Shown here in pieces: positions 1 through 7,074 of a stretch of DNA of 7,298 bases. The notes beneath the pieces were generated by a model that worked only from the letters and a program-made list of their open reading frames with translations, searched no databases and was not told where the DNA came from. A program made the position numbers and the translations under genes. The number at the start of each line of letters is the position of its first letter. Position 1 is the first letter of the stretch. Origin of the DNA: an uncultured Eubacteriales bacterium (GTDB lineage: Bacteria > Bacillota_A > Clostridia > Christensenellales > Aristaeellaceae); contig CACXEB010000071.1 in the NCBI GenBank assembly GCA_902766515.1, positions 1 through 7,298 of the forward strand, in the 5' to 3' direction.

Positions 1-367
1 ATTCGACCACCTTCTTGGTGACTTCGATATTATCGGCAAAAGAATGAGCGGAACCGTCGATCATGACGGAAGTGAAGCCGCCGTCGATGCAGGACTTGCA
101 GGTCTCGAAATCGGGACCGTGGTCGAGGTGGAGCACGATGGGCAGGTCCGTTTCCTTGATGGCCGCTTCGACCATTTTGACGAGGTATGTATGATTCGCG
201 TAGGCGCGTGCGCCCTTGGATACCTGCAGAATGACAGGCGCCTTTTCCATGGAAGCCGCCTCGGTGATACCCTGCACGATCTCCATGTTATTGACGTTGA
301 ACGCGCCGATCGCGTAACCGCCCTCATACGCTTTTTTGAACATTTCCTTCGATGTTACCAGCGCCAT
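1..367 (-). CDS. fba: Class II fructose-bisphosphate aldolase, N-terminal part (runs off the left edge)
   Basis: A zinc-dependent cytosolic glycolytic enzyme that reversibly cleaves fructose 1,6-bisphosphate into dihydroxyacetone phosphate and glyceraldehyde 3-phosphate. The window holds the first 122 codons of a protein usually near 285-310 aa. Visible family marks are GAFNVNNMEI (residues 21-30), QVSKGAR (48-54) and the class II signature IVLHLDHGPD (77-86). By family knowledge D82 is the catalytic acid and H83 a zinc ligand. The segment GGFTSVMIDGS (96-106) follows as expected. The ATG at 367 is chosen because AGAGAGGGG lies 8 nt upstream and the family N-terminus starts here. The gene has its own strong promoter at 418-447 and is separated by 100 bp from the peptidase operon upstream, so it is probably an independent unit. 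Related class II aldolases (tagatose-bisphosphate type) share this N-terminus, and the distinguishing C-terminal half is outside the window. The family is certain; the exact substrate is slightly less so. Confidence 0.95.
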   Translation of the reverse strand, partial: MALVTSKEMFKKAYEGGYAIGAFNVNNMEIVQGITEAASMEKAPVILQVSKGARAYANHTYLVKMVEAAIKETDLPIVLHLDHGPDFETCKSCIDGGFTSVMIDGSAHSFADNIEVTKKVVE

Positions 368-375
368 ATTGAAAA

Positions 376-384
376 CCCCTCTCT
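376..384 (-). promoter_or_regulatory. Ribosome binding site of the aldolase gene
   Basis: On the minus strand AGAGAGGGG is followed by 8 nt and then the ATG at 367. This purine-rich Shine-Dalgarno sequence supports the chosen start. Confidence 0.7.
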
Positions 385-395
385 TGATCAATTTC

Positions 396-409
396 CGCGC
401 TGCCGCGCG
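396..409 (-). other. Short GC-only hairpin at the 5' end of the aldolase mRNA
   Basis: The minus strand reads CGCGC-GGCA-GCGCG, a perfect 5-bp stem with a 4-nt loop. With the promoter at 418-447 the transcript should begin near 411-412, so the hairpin would sit almost at the extreme 5' end. Such 5'-terminal stems can slow mRNA decay. No U tract follows, so it is not an intrinsic terminator. The stem is seen directly; its role is inference. Confidence 0.35.
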
Positions 410-417
410 TTCAAGGC

Positions 418-447
418 ATTATACCATTCTTCGCTTTCTTTCGTCAA
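418..447 (-). promoter_or_regulatory. Sigma-A type promoter of the aldolase gene
   Basis: Read on the minus strand, the -35 box TTGACG (447-442) is followed by an 18-bp spacer and a perfect -10 box TATAAT (423-418). It is in the right place, about 45 nt upstream of the aldolase ribosome site and start codon combined. The predicted transcription start is near 411-412. This is the only strong promoter I can see in the window and fits a highly expressed glycolytic gene. A TTTTTT run lies just upstream of the -35 box. Confidence 0.85.
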
Positions 448-467
448 GGAAAAAACCAATACCGTCT

Positions 468-3400
468 CTATTCATCGAATCCCACGCGCACGCTGTCCGC
501 TTCCAGCATCACGCCCCATTCTTCCCCCAGTGCCGCGGGTGATTCATAGCTGAGCCGGATCCGATGCCCGGTCCCGTTGATCTCCAGCGTAAAGGCGCAG
601 GTTTCGACCGTCATGCCGGACTCAAAGCCCTCCGGAAGCGTCAGGCAGGTACATACATATTTTTCTGCCGCCGCGGCCACTGCAAACCTGGAAGCAAACA
701 TGGAATTTTCAGCCGGCAGCCGGTTGATCTCACCGTCGGACAGGGTCACCAGCGCCGGCGAAAGACCGGCATTATCAATATCAAGACACAGCCCCAGCCC
801 GTTTTCCCCCACCAGCGTCCGTCCCAGCCGCACCGTCACCGCTTCCGCTTCCGCAATCGTCCGCCAGGCAGCGTCATTGATCGCTGTTTCATGCCCGTAC
901 AGCGCCACAGGCCGCTTCGGATGAAGCACAACCGGTGCCTCTGCCGGCAGGTCATCATAGTACAGGGTAAACATGGCCTTCATATCGGATACCGGCAGCA
1001 GCTGCACCTCGCTGACGGCGCTGATCCCCTTCCGCTGCGCGAGCCGGTCCAGAAATACATACTCCTGCAAATCGTCTTTAATGCCCGTAACCACCAGCCC
1101 TGAGAAAAGCGCATTCGTCAGCACCGCCCTGTTGTCGGCCGCCAGCGATACGACGGCTTCCATCCCGGCGGGCACATTCGCGCCCGTACCGGGCGCTGTC
1201 TCCAGCTGGAGGCCGTTCAGCAGGATATCATTGCCGATCGATACCATACTGCCACTGTGATTGACGACGCGCAGCGTACACCGAATGCTGTCCTCCTCCG
1301 GAACCAGGCCCAGCAGCTGGTAGAGGACGCCCTCCCGTTCCGTTTCCGCGAGCACTGCCGGATGATACGCGCTGTCCGCCAGCCTGAGGCCGCCGTCCGC
1401 CAGCGCAAACTCATAGGTTTCGGTTTCCGTGTCATCGATCGTGACAGTCAGCGTCACGGTTTCCAGCCGCTGCAATCCGAACAGCGTCTCCGCCGGGATT
1501 ATCACCCGTTCGCTCAGCTTCGCATGCGATTCAACCGGCTCCGATGTGCGGAAGGTTTTCACGCTTCGCGTCGCGTTCAGCATGAGGTCTGTGATGCCCA
1601 TCCGGACCGCCCTGTCCTCCAGGTTTTCAATCTCCGCAAACAGCTGGAGCCCGGAAGCCGGCTGGACGCTGTAGCCGGCGATTTCCACCGTCAAGCGCTC
1701 CGATGCCTGCCGGCCGTTCTCAAAGGACAGCCTGCTCAGCAGGGGGTTATCGATGAGCACCGGCTGGCTGCAATACTGGTTCTGCTGGAGATCCGTGATC
1801 TGGAACATGGCAAAATACTGGTCGTCCGTACCGAAGTCCTCCCGCATGCGGAAATGCCAGTCCTGCGGAAGGTCCAGATTGTAGCTGAAAAAGGTGTCCG
1901 TATTCACCGGCCAGTCGGTGAAAGCCGGCAGCGGATCCTGATCGGGCAGCGTCCTGAAAAAGTAATGAAGCGTCAGAAGACCGTAATTCTGATCCACGAA
2001 GGGAATGCGGTTGGTATACATACCGGATTCTTCGTCATAGACCCATGTTGTCCGGATCGGCTTGTCCAGCCCTTCTGACCGGATATCCAGAAAATGCGCC
2101 ACCGTGATGGATTCCTCATACTTGGCATGACCCTTGGGCGTGTATGAAGCAAAGACCGCGTAGGACAGCGCGTCATCAGACAATACGCAGCTGATGGGCC
2201 CGTAGTAACGCTGATTCTGATCAACGGCATACAGTGCCTCGCCCCGGTAATCCGCCGAAACCAGACCGGATTCTTCGATACTGGCCGGTCCGGTATAAGC
2301 CAGGACACATCCGTCGATCCGGCCAAAATGATCCGACCCGGCCGCCAGGATCATCAGGCGGGCCTGCGCCAGCTGGACGGCCTGTTCCGCCGTCAGCTGC
2401 AGGCCGATGCGCTGCCCACCGGATACTTCATCGGGCACGCAGAACGTTTTGAGTCCGCGCCAGTCAGCGGCCGGCGGGTCGATCAGCATGGCGCTGAACT
2501 GCGTAATGTACTGCGTATAGGCCGGGCAGAAGCCCAGGCTGGCATACGACGCCCGCCACTTTTCAAGGTATTTGGTCTTGTTGGTATACGGATGATAAAG
2601 CGTCAGGCCATTGGCCCGCTCCACGTTTGCCCTGCTGTACACGATCGCTTCCCGCAGGCCGTCGAGCGCCCCCATGACCGGCCCGGTCTGCTGAAGCTGT
2701 GACAGCAGGTCCGCCGCGTCGACCAGGTCATACCCGTTCTCATCCATATCGCGCACACCCTGCCCAAAGCTGCGGGTGTTCAGGCGGATCGCCGCCCGTT
2801 CTTCAAACGTTTCCCGCTTCAGGGATACGTCTCCGGACGCAAAGCAATCCTGCAGGCTGTCAGCGGCCTGCAACGCTTTCGCCAGGTCAATGCAGGCCAT
2901 CGTCAGGATGTCCTGATTCCGGTATTCCGTTTCAAAATAGCAGTCGATGATGCTTTTTCCTGCGTCCGCGCCGCTCCTCAGCGCCGGCAGTTCTGAAAAG
3001 AACGCGTAATTCCAGCCGGTGGACGGCTCCGTTTCCTGCGAAGCGATCATGTATTCCGCATAGGGAGCCACCGCGCTGGCAACCTCCAGGGAACTCATCA
3101 GACAGGCGTCAAAGCCGATCCAGCTGAGCTTTTCCGGAAAGCCGGCTGCGTCAATCGCCTGTGTCAGTTCGGGCAGGGTCATCTGGTCCAGACTGAACAG
3201 CTCATCCCAGCAGACGCCTTCTGCGGGTCCGCCGCCATGGTTCCACAGGATCAGGGCATATTGATCCGCCGGATACGCTTCCGGCCCATAGCGAAGCAGG
3301 GCGGTCAGCGTCTCCGGATCGCCCATGTTTTTTGCTTCTGAACGCCATACAATGCGGGTGCCGCGCGGACCCAGCTCATGGATCAGGCACTCGCCGGCGT

Positions 3401-3659
3401 CGTAGCCCTGGGACCACTGGTTGGCCCCGCCGGTCATCACCAGCACCGTGACATCCCGCGACCGGAGGCCGGCCGCTTTCATTTCCTCGATGTCCGCCGA
3501 CGCGGCGCCATACCCGCTCTCCAGGTTGCTGCCGCACATATAGACCATCAGGGTCAGGCTGCGGCCCGTTGTTTCCGGTTTGGCGGGCCGGCAGGCCAGG
3601 ACGCACAGCAGGAGGCTGAGGACAGTCAGCGCCTTTTTCAGAAGTCGGATATGTTTCAT
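468..3659 (-). CDS. Clostripain-family (C11) cysteine peptidase, predicted lipoprotein with three C-terminal beta-rich modules
   Basis: A predicted cell-surface peptidase of 1063 aa. Residues 1-22 form a lipoprotein signal peptide: KK-rich start, hydrophobic core, lipobox VLAC with C23 as the lipidated Cys. The C11 domain spans about 35-360. It opens with TLMVYMCGSNLESG, has the catalytic His in LILWNHGGG (H141) and the catalytic Cys in IGFDACLMSSLEVA (C186), and ends with the family motif GLTLYHPY (351-358). D184, two residues before the Cys, is the usual Asp associated with Arg/Lys preference in this family. A middle region (about 375-640) follows, then three similar beta-rich modules at about 653-752, 776-868 and 938-1028. 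The protein is far longer than minimal C11 enzymes of about 380-520 aa. Its closest relative in the window is the 769-aa peptidase two genes upstream. The start ATG lies 3 nt after the previous stop with GGAG 6 nt upstream, so coupled translation is likely. No LPXTG anchor is present. The family call is secure; the substrate is unknown. Confidence 0.93.
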   Translation of the reverse strand: MKHIRLLKKALTVLSLLLCVLACRPAKPETTGRSLTLMVYMCGSNLESGYGAASADIEEMKAAGLRSRDVTVLVMTGGANQWSQGYDAGECLIHELGPRGTRIVWRSEAKNMGDPETLTALLRYGPEAYPADQYALILWNHGGGPAEGVCWDELFSLDQMTLPELTQAIDAAGFPEKLSWIGFDACLMSSLEVASAVAPYAEYMIASQETEPSTGWNYAFFSELPALRSGADAGKSIIDCYFETEYRNQDILTMACIDLAKALQAADSLQDCFASGDVSLKRETFEERAAIRLNTRSFGQGVRDMDENGYDLVDAADLLSQLQQTGPVMGALDGLREAIVYSRANVERANGLTLYHPYTNKTKYLEKWRASYASLGFCPAYTQYITQFSAMLIDPPAADWRGLKTFCVPDEVSGGQRIGLQLTAEQAVQLAQARLMILAAGSDHFGRIDGCVLAYTGPASIEESGLVSADYRGEALYAVDQNQRYYGPISCVLSDDALSYAVFASYTPKGHAKYEESITVAHFLDIRSEGLDKPIRTTWVYDEESGMYTNRIPFVDQNYGLLTLHYFFRTLPDQDPLPAFTDWPVNTDTFFSYNLDLPQDWHFRMREDFGTDDQYFAMFQITDLQQNQYCSQPVLIDNPLLSRLSFENGRQASERLTVEIAGYSVQPASGLQLFAEIENLEDRAVRMGITDLMLNATRSVKTFRTSEPVESHAKLSERVIIPAETLFGLQRLETVTLTVTIDDTETETYEFALADGGLRLADSAYHPAVLAETEREGVLYQLLGLVPEEDSIRCTLRVVNHSGSMVSIGNDILLNGLQLETAPGTGANVPAGMEAVVSLAADNRAVLTNALFSGLVVTGIKDDLQEYVFLDRLAQRKGISAVSEVQLLPVSDMKAMFTLYYDDLPAEAPVVLHPKRPVALYGHETAINDAAWRTIAEAEAVTVRLGRTLVGENGLGLCLDIDNAGLSPALVTLSDGEINRLPAENSMFASRFAVAAAAEKYVCTCLTLPEGFESGMTVETCAFTLEINGTGHRIRLSYESPAALGEEWGVMLEADSVRVGFDE

Positions 3660-3662
3660 GCG

Positions 3663-4742
3663 TTACTCCGGGAACGCCGTCAGCGGGTGAATGACAGAGG
3701 ATGCGTCATCCATGAAGTACTCAAAATAATAGACGATCTCCCCCAGTGCCGCCAGCGGCTGCATGGACACACGCAGGGGTCCGGTCACGCGCAGCGGCTG
3801 AAACACGCCGTCCATCCGCGCTGCCGCGTCGAGAAGCGTCGTTTTATTCGTCATATACTTCAGGCTCGACACGTTGCCCGCTTCAAAGAGATCATAGGGC
3901 GCCGCGTCCGCCGTGCCGAATTCCTCCGCGCTGAACGCCTGACGGCAGGTTATACCGCCATCCTCAGCCATTTCAAACTGCAGTGCCAGCACGCAGAAAT
4001 AGATGGCGTCGCTGTAGAGGCTGATCCGGGAAGCCAGCCAGGTGGTCTTTCCGTCCTTCGTGACCTGGTCGGAGGTCATCGGAAACGGCTTGTCCATGGA
4101 CAGGACCGGCACCGCGGCGGCGATGCGCGCCGTAGCCTGGCCGTCCGCGGAGACCTCAGCGGGCGCTGTCAGCAGGATCAGCAGCCCGTCCGGTTCCTGG
4201 AGGCAGACCTGTACCCGCGCGTCAACCAGCTGCGCAGCCTCGTCCGGCGGCAGCATATCCCTGAGGAGGATCACCGGACAGGCTGACGCCTCATCCAGAT
4301 CGACGATCAGCGTCTGCGCTTCCGGCGAAGGCTGTTCCGCCGCCTCCGCCGACGGCGCCGTCACATCGACCGCCGTTTTCGTGGTGATCCGCCGGTCAAT
4401 ACAGAACCTGAAGGAGACGTCCTCCGGAGTTTCCCGTGGGTTGTCTGCCAGGATCGTGACGATGGTTTCCTGCTCCGCGCCCGGCGCGAGTCGGACGGCC
4501 TGGCTCGCCGTCATGCCTTCAAAGCTCGCGGCCGCACCATTCATCTCCGGGGCGATCAGCGTGATGGTCTGATTCACGTCCGAATTGTTTTTCCAGATGA
4601 CAGTCAGGTCCGCCTGTCCCGGTTCCACCCGGCATTCCGCCAATTCCGCACAAAGAATGTCCGAGGACAGCAATATGCTGTCCCCGGAGCAGGGTGTCCA
4701 CAGGAATAACAGGCAGATCAAACTGATCAACAGTTTACGCAC
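3663..4742 (-). CDS. Secreted protein of unknown function, partner of the flanking C11 peptidases
   Basis: I do not recognise a named family. With a GTG start at 4742 the protein is 359 aa and opens with a textbook signal peptide (RKLLISLICLLFLW, residues 2-15), probably cut near TPCSG. The Cys there is preceded by Pro, so a lipobox is unlikely. GTG is chosen because GGAGG lies 6 nt upstream. An in-frame ATG at 4763 would add seven residues (MISWRTQ) but has no good ribosome site. Residues about 35-125 form a beta-rich module resembling those at the ends of the neighbouring peptidases: NNS, then MNG, then APGAEQET, then ADN, compared with NHS, LNG, PAGMEAV and ADN in the 1063-aa protein. A linker rich in Ala, Glu, Pro and Ser follows (about 127-143), then a C-terminal part of roughly 210 aa with no motif I know. 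No C11 His or Cys motif is present. Tight spacing on both sides places it in the peptidase operon. A role as partner, inhibitor or scaffold of the peptidases is inference only. Confidence 0.85.
   Translation of the reverse strand: MRKLLISLICLLFLWTPCSGDSILLSSDILCAELAECRVEPGQADLTVIWKNNSDVNQTITLIAPEMNGAAASFEGMTASQAVRLAPGAEQETIVTILADNPRETPEDVSFRFCIDRRITTKTAVDVTAPSAEAAEQPSPEAQTLIVDLDEASACPVILLRDMLPPDEAAQLVDARVQVCLQEPDGLLILLTAPAEVSADGQATARIAAAVPVLSMDKPFPMTSDQVTKDGKTTWLASRISLYSDAIYFCVLALQFEMAEDGGITCRQAFSAEEFGTADAAPYDLFEAGNVSSLKYMTNKTTLLDAAARMDGVFQPLRVTGPLRVSMQPLAALGEIVYYFEYFMDDASSVIHPLTAFPE
3666..3669 (-). promoter_or_regulatory. Ribosome binding site of the 1063-aa peptidase, inside the end of the preceding gene
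   Basis: The minus strand reads GGAG, TAA, CGC, ATG. The Shine-Dalgarno GGAG covers part of the last two codons of the 359-aa protein, the stop follows at once, and the next start is 6 nt from the GGAG. Ribosomes finishing the upstream gene would be in position to start the next one, which suggests translational coupling. Confidence 0.65.
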
Positions 4743-4748
4743 CTGCGT

Positions 4749-4753
4749 CCTCC
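4749..4753 (-). promoter_or_regulatory. Ribosome binding site that decides the GTG start of the 359-aa protein
   Basis: GGAGG at 4753-4749 is 6 nt upstream of GTG at 4742-4740. The competing in-frame ATG at 4763 lies upstream of this site, 1 nt after the previous stop, and is preceded only by weak purines. Starting at GTG also gives a conventional signal peptide with its basic residues next to Met1. Confidence 0.65.
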
Positions 4754-4764
4754 ATGAAATCATT

Positions 4765-7074
4765 TCAGTTGTTCAGTTCCAGCAGGAGGTAGACATTTAC
4801 CGGCACAACGCCGATTTCCTGCGTCTCATCCGCGGCGTTGACCAGCCTGAGATCAAAGGTGATCTCCGTGATCGGGCTCATGCCGGCCAGGTCGGCAAGC
4901 GGCAGGGACAGCTGCAGGAACTGGGTTTCGTCCTTGAGCAGACCCCAATTTCCGCCATTACCGTAAGCGGTCGCTTCCGCCGCGTTCTGGCTGCCGTTCA
5001 GGGTCAGATCCGTCATCGTGATGAAGGCTTCGGTTTCAGTCAGGTTTGTCACCTCTGCGCTCAGGATCAGGTTCTGGCCGACCGGCGCCACGGTAAAGCT
5101 GTTGATCAGGGCCAGACCCAGGTCGTCATACTCAACGCGGATTTCGTCATCGTTGAGTATAGGCGCCTTCGCCTTCACGACGGCCGGTTCGCTGCTGTAC
5201 AGGTTGTACTGGGCGTCCGTCACCTGGAAGGCGGCATACAGTTCTGCCGTATCAATGGTGTCATTCTTGAAGGCAAAGTTCCAGCTGCCGTCGATCGGCG
5301 CGGTCCAGGCGGTTTCCTCCGCCGCTTCCCACTCATTGAAGGGCAGCAGGATGCCCGCATCATTCCTGGTGGGTTTCCTGCTGATTAGCGGGATGGAGAT
5401 CTCGTCGAAATCAGCAAACTTCAGGCAATAGATGCTGCTGTAACCGCCGGAGGCTTCATCCAGGATCAGGACGGTGCCCGGCACCAGCTGCCTGGTCTCC
5501 TGATCGAGCGCGCAGCAGATCAGGCCGTCAGCCGTAAAGTCACCGGTGTTTTCTTCCTTCGCCTTGCTGGTCAGCCGGGCGCGGATCAGATAGACGCCGT
5601 TGCCTTCATTGATTTCATAGGTCAGCGCGGGAGAGAGCAGCTCATCGCCGTTCGCCGCGTAAAGCGCGATGCCGTTGAATTCGCCGGTCAGGCCATTGTC
5701 CTTCAGGCTGCTCGAAGGATTGTCGAACACCTGGCGATACACGCCATCCGCCTGCTGATGCAGCACAAACATGCGCGCATAGGCCAGGTTTTCCGCCTGA
5801 CTGTCGCTGAGCTTCAGGGTGAACAGCGTGCGGCTGTCCTTATCCACGACCGGATCCGTGTGAAGGTTCGTCCAGTCAGCCAGCGGGGTGTCCGTCAGCA
5901 TGGCCGCGAACTGCTGGATAAAGGCGGAATAGGCGGCAGACAGCGGGATGTCGTTATGCGCCGCGATATTCTTTTTCAGCGTCTGTTTGTTGCTGTAGGG
6001 GTGATACACCGTCAGGCCGCTGCAGTCATCCGTCACCGCCTGCTTATAGACGACGGCCTCGTTCAGGGCCGCCAGCAGCGCGTCGGCTTTTTCCGGCGCG
6101 TAATCGCGCAGGTGCGTCACCAGGTCGCCCAGGTCCGCCAGGTCGCGGTTGCTCGCACCGTTGCTCTCGGTCGAACCGAAGGTCTTGGTATCCCGGCGCT
6201 GCTGGGAAACGCGGACAAAGCCGTTCGTGTTGGTGTTCGGGGTCACATTGCTGAAGAAGTCATCCATGCCGGCGACCACCGTCTGAACCTTGGAGAGATC
6301 CACCGCCGCTACCGCGTTGATTTCCAGCGCGTTCTGCAGTTCGATCTGCGTTTTGTTCAAAGCGAAGGTGCCATCGACCATCTGCTTCAAAGTATCCTCG
6401 GTGCTGTCCGTGTCCAGCGTTTTCAGCCAGCCATAGCTCAGGCCGTACATGCTGTCTTCCGTCGCGACCATGTAGTTCGCGTACGGGGCCAGGTTGGCCG
6501 CGTACTCGATGCCGCCGGTCAGGCAGCTGTTGAACGCGATGATGTCCAGGCCCTTATCGGCGAACACGCTCTGACCAAACGCGTTCCTGAGCTCCGCGAT
6601 GCTCAGGGAATCCTGGTCAAACAGCCAGTCAAAAATAACGCCATAGTTGGGGCCGCCGCCATGATCCCACATGACCAGGTCATACTTCTTCGCCGGGTAA
6701 TTCTGATGGCAATAGTCAAGGAAGCCGGTCAGTGTTTCCGCCTGGCCCATATTCCCCAGCGGGAGCTCGTCAACTACTACAGGACGGCGGCCGCCCAGCT
6801 GGACGACAGTCAGCTTGGAGGTGTCATAGCCGCGGCTCCAGGCACTCGTGCCGCCCAGCAGCGCGATCACGTTGACCTTTTCCGTGTTAAAACCGGTCGC
6901 GTTGATCTCCGCCATGGTGCTGGTTCCCTGGAAACGTTTTAATTCCAGGTCAGCGCCGCACATATAGATCATCACGGTGACGTCTTTTTCCGCCGGTGCC
7001 GTTTCACCGATCACGGGAACAGCGGAAAGGAGCATCGAAAGCGCCAGAAGCGCCGCAAACACTTTTTTCTTCAT
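4765..7074 (-). CDS. Secreted clostripain-family (C11) cysteine peptidase homologue, 769 aa
   Basis: The first gene of the operon and a paralogue of the 1063-aa peptidase. Residues 1-23 are a Sec signal peptide (MKKKVFAALLALSMLLSAVP then VIG) with no lipobox, so the mature protein should be soluble or loosely wall-associated. The C11 domain spans about 31-360: VTVMIYMCGADLEL at the start, catalytic His in LVMWDHGGG (H138), catalytic Cys in IIAFNSCLTGGIEYA (C184), and closing motif GLTVYHPY (353-360). The usual FDAC is FNSC here, so the Asp two residues before the Cys is Asn182, and the usual LMSSLEVA is LTGGIEYA; activity or specificity may differ from typical Arg-cleaving members. The middle region (about 380-640) aligns with the paralogue, for example FQVTDAQYNLYSSEP against FQITDLQQNQYCSQP. 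One beta-rich module (about 655-765) ends the protein. AAGGAAA lies 8 nt upstream of the ATG. Family membership is secure; catalytic competence is likely but not certain. Confidence 0.93.
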   Translation of the reverse strand: MKKKVFAALLALSMLLSAVPVIGETAPAEKDVTVMIYMCGADLELKRFQGTSTMAEINATGFNTEKVNVIALLGGTSAWSRGYDTSKLTVVQLGGRRPVVVDELPLGNMGQAETLTGFLDYCHQNYPAKKYDLVMWDHGGGPNYGVIFDWLFDQDSLSIAELRNAFGQSVFADKGLDIIAFNSCLTGGIEYAANLAPYANYMVATEDSMYGLSYGWLKTLDTDSTEDTLKQMVDGTFALNKTQIELQNALEINAVAAVDLSKVQTVVAGMDDFFSNVTPNTNTNGFVRVSQQRRDTKTFGSTESNGASNRDLADLGDLVTHLRDYAPEKADALLAALNEAVVYKQAVTDDCSGLTVYHPYSNKQTLKKNIAAHNDIPLSAAYSAFIQQFAAMLTDTPLADWTNLHTDPVVDKDSRTLFTLKLSDSQAENLAYARMFVLHQQADGVYRQVFDNPSSSLKDNGLTGEFNGIALYAANGDELLSPALTYEINEGNGVYLIRARLTSKAKEENTGDFTADGLICCALDQETRQLVPGTVLILDEASGGYSSIYCLKFADFDEISIPLISRKPTRNDAGILLPFNEWEAAEETAWTAPIDGSWNFAFKNDTIDTAELYAAFQVTDAQYNLYSSEPAVVKAKAPILNDDEIRVEYDDLGLALINSFTVAPVGQNLILSAEVTNLTETEAFITMTDLTLNGSQNAAEATAYGNGGNWGLLKDETQFLQLSLPLADLAGMSPITEITFDLRLVNAADETQEIGVVPVNVYLLLELNN

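Noticed and set aside
451..460. TTTTTT run on the minus strand just after the last peptidase gene, as a possible terminator
   Set aside because: No inverted repeat precedes it, so it does not qualify as a rho-independent terminator.
44..553. Plus-strand open frame (169 codons) over the aldolase start and promoter
   Set aside because: It runs antisense through the aldolase N-terminus, its promoter and the end of the peptidase gene. No coding signature.
1257..2078. Plus-strand open frame (273 codons) opposite the 1063-aa peptidase
   Set aside because: Shadow of the lipoprotein peptidase gene, with low-complexity basic composition and no motif.
3378..4286. Plus-strand open frame (302 codons) spanning the junction of two minus-strand genes
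   Set aside because: The composition is biased (Arg, Gln, His) with no recognisable domain, and it crosses two well-supported antisense genes. It is a shadow.
4735..4755. Six-codon mini-frame ATG...TAA overlapping the GTG start of the 359-aa protein
   Set aside because: Its ATG lies immediately before the GGAGG and has no ribosome site of its own. Such short frames are expected by chance.
5758..6942. Long plus-strand open frame (394 codons) opposite the 769-aa peptidase
   Set aside because: Antisense shadow of a GC-rich gene. Its translation is rich in Arg, Gln, Val and His without motifs, and the opposite strand has clear C11 motifs, a signal peptide and a ribosome site.
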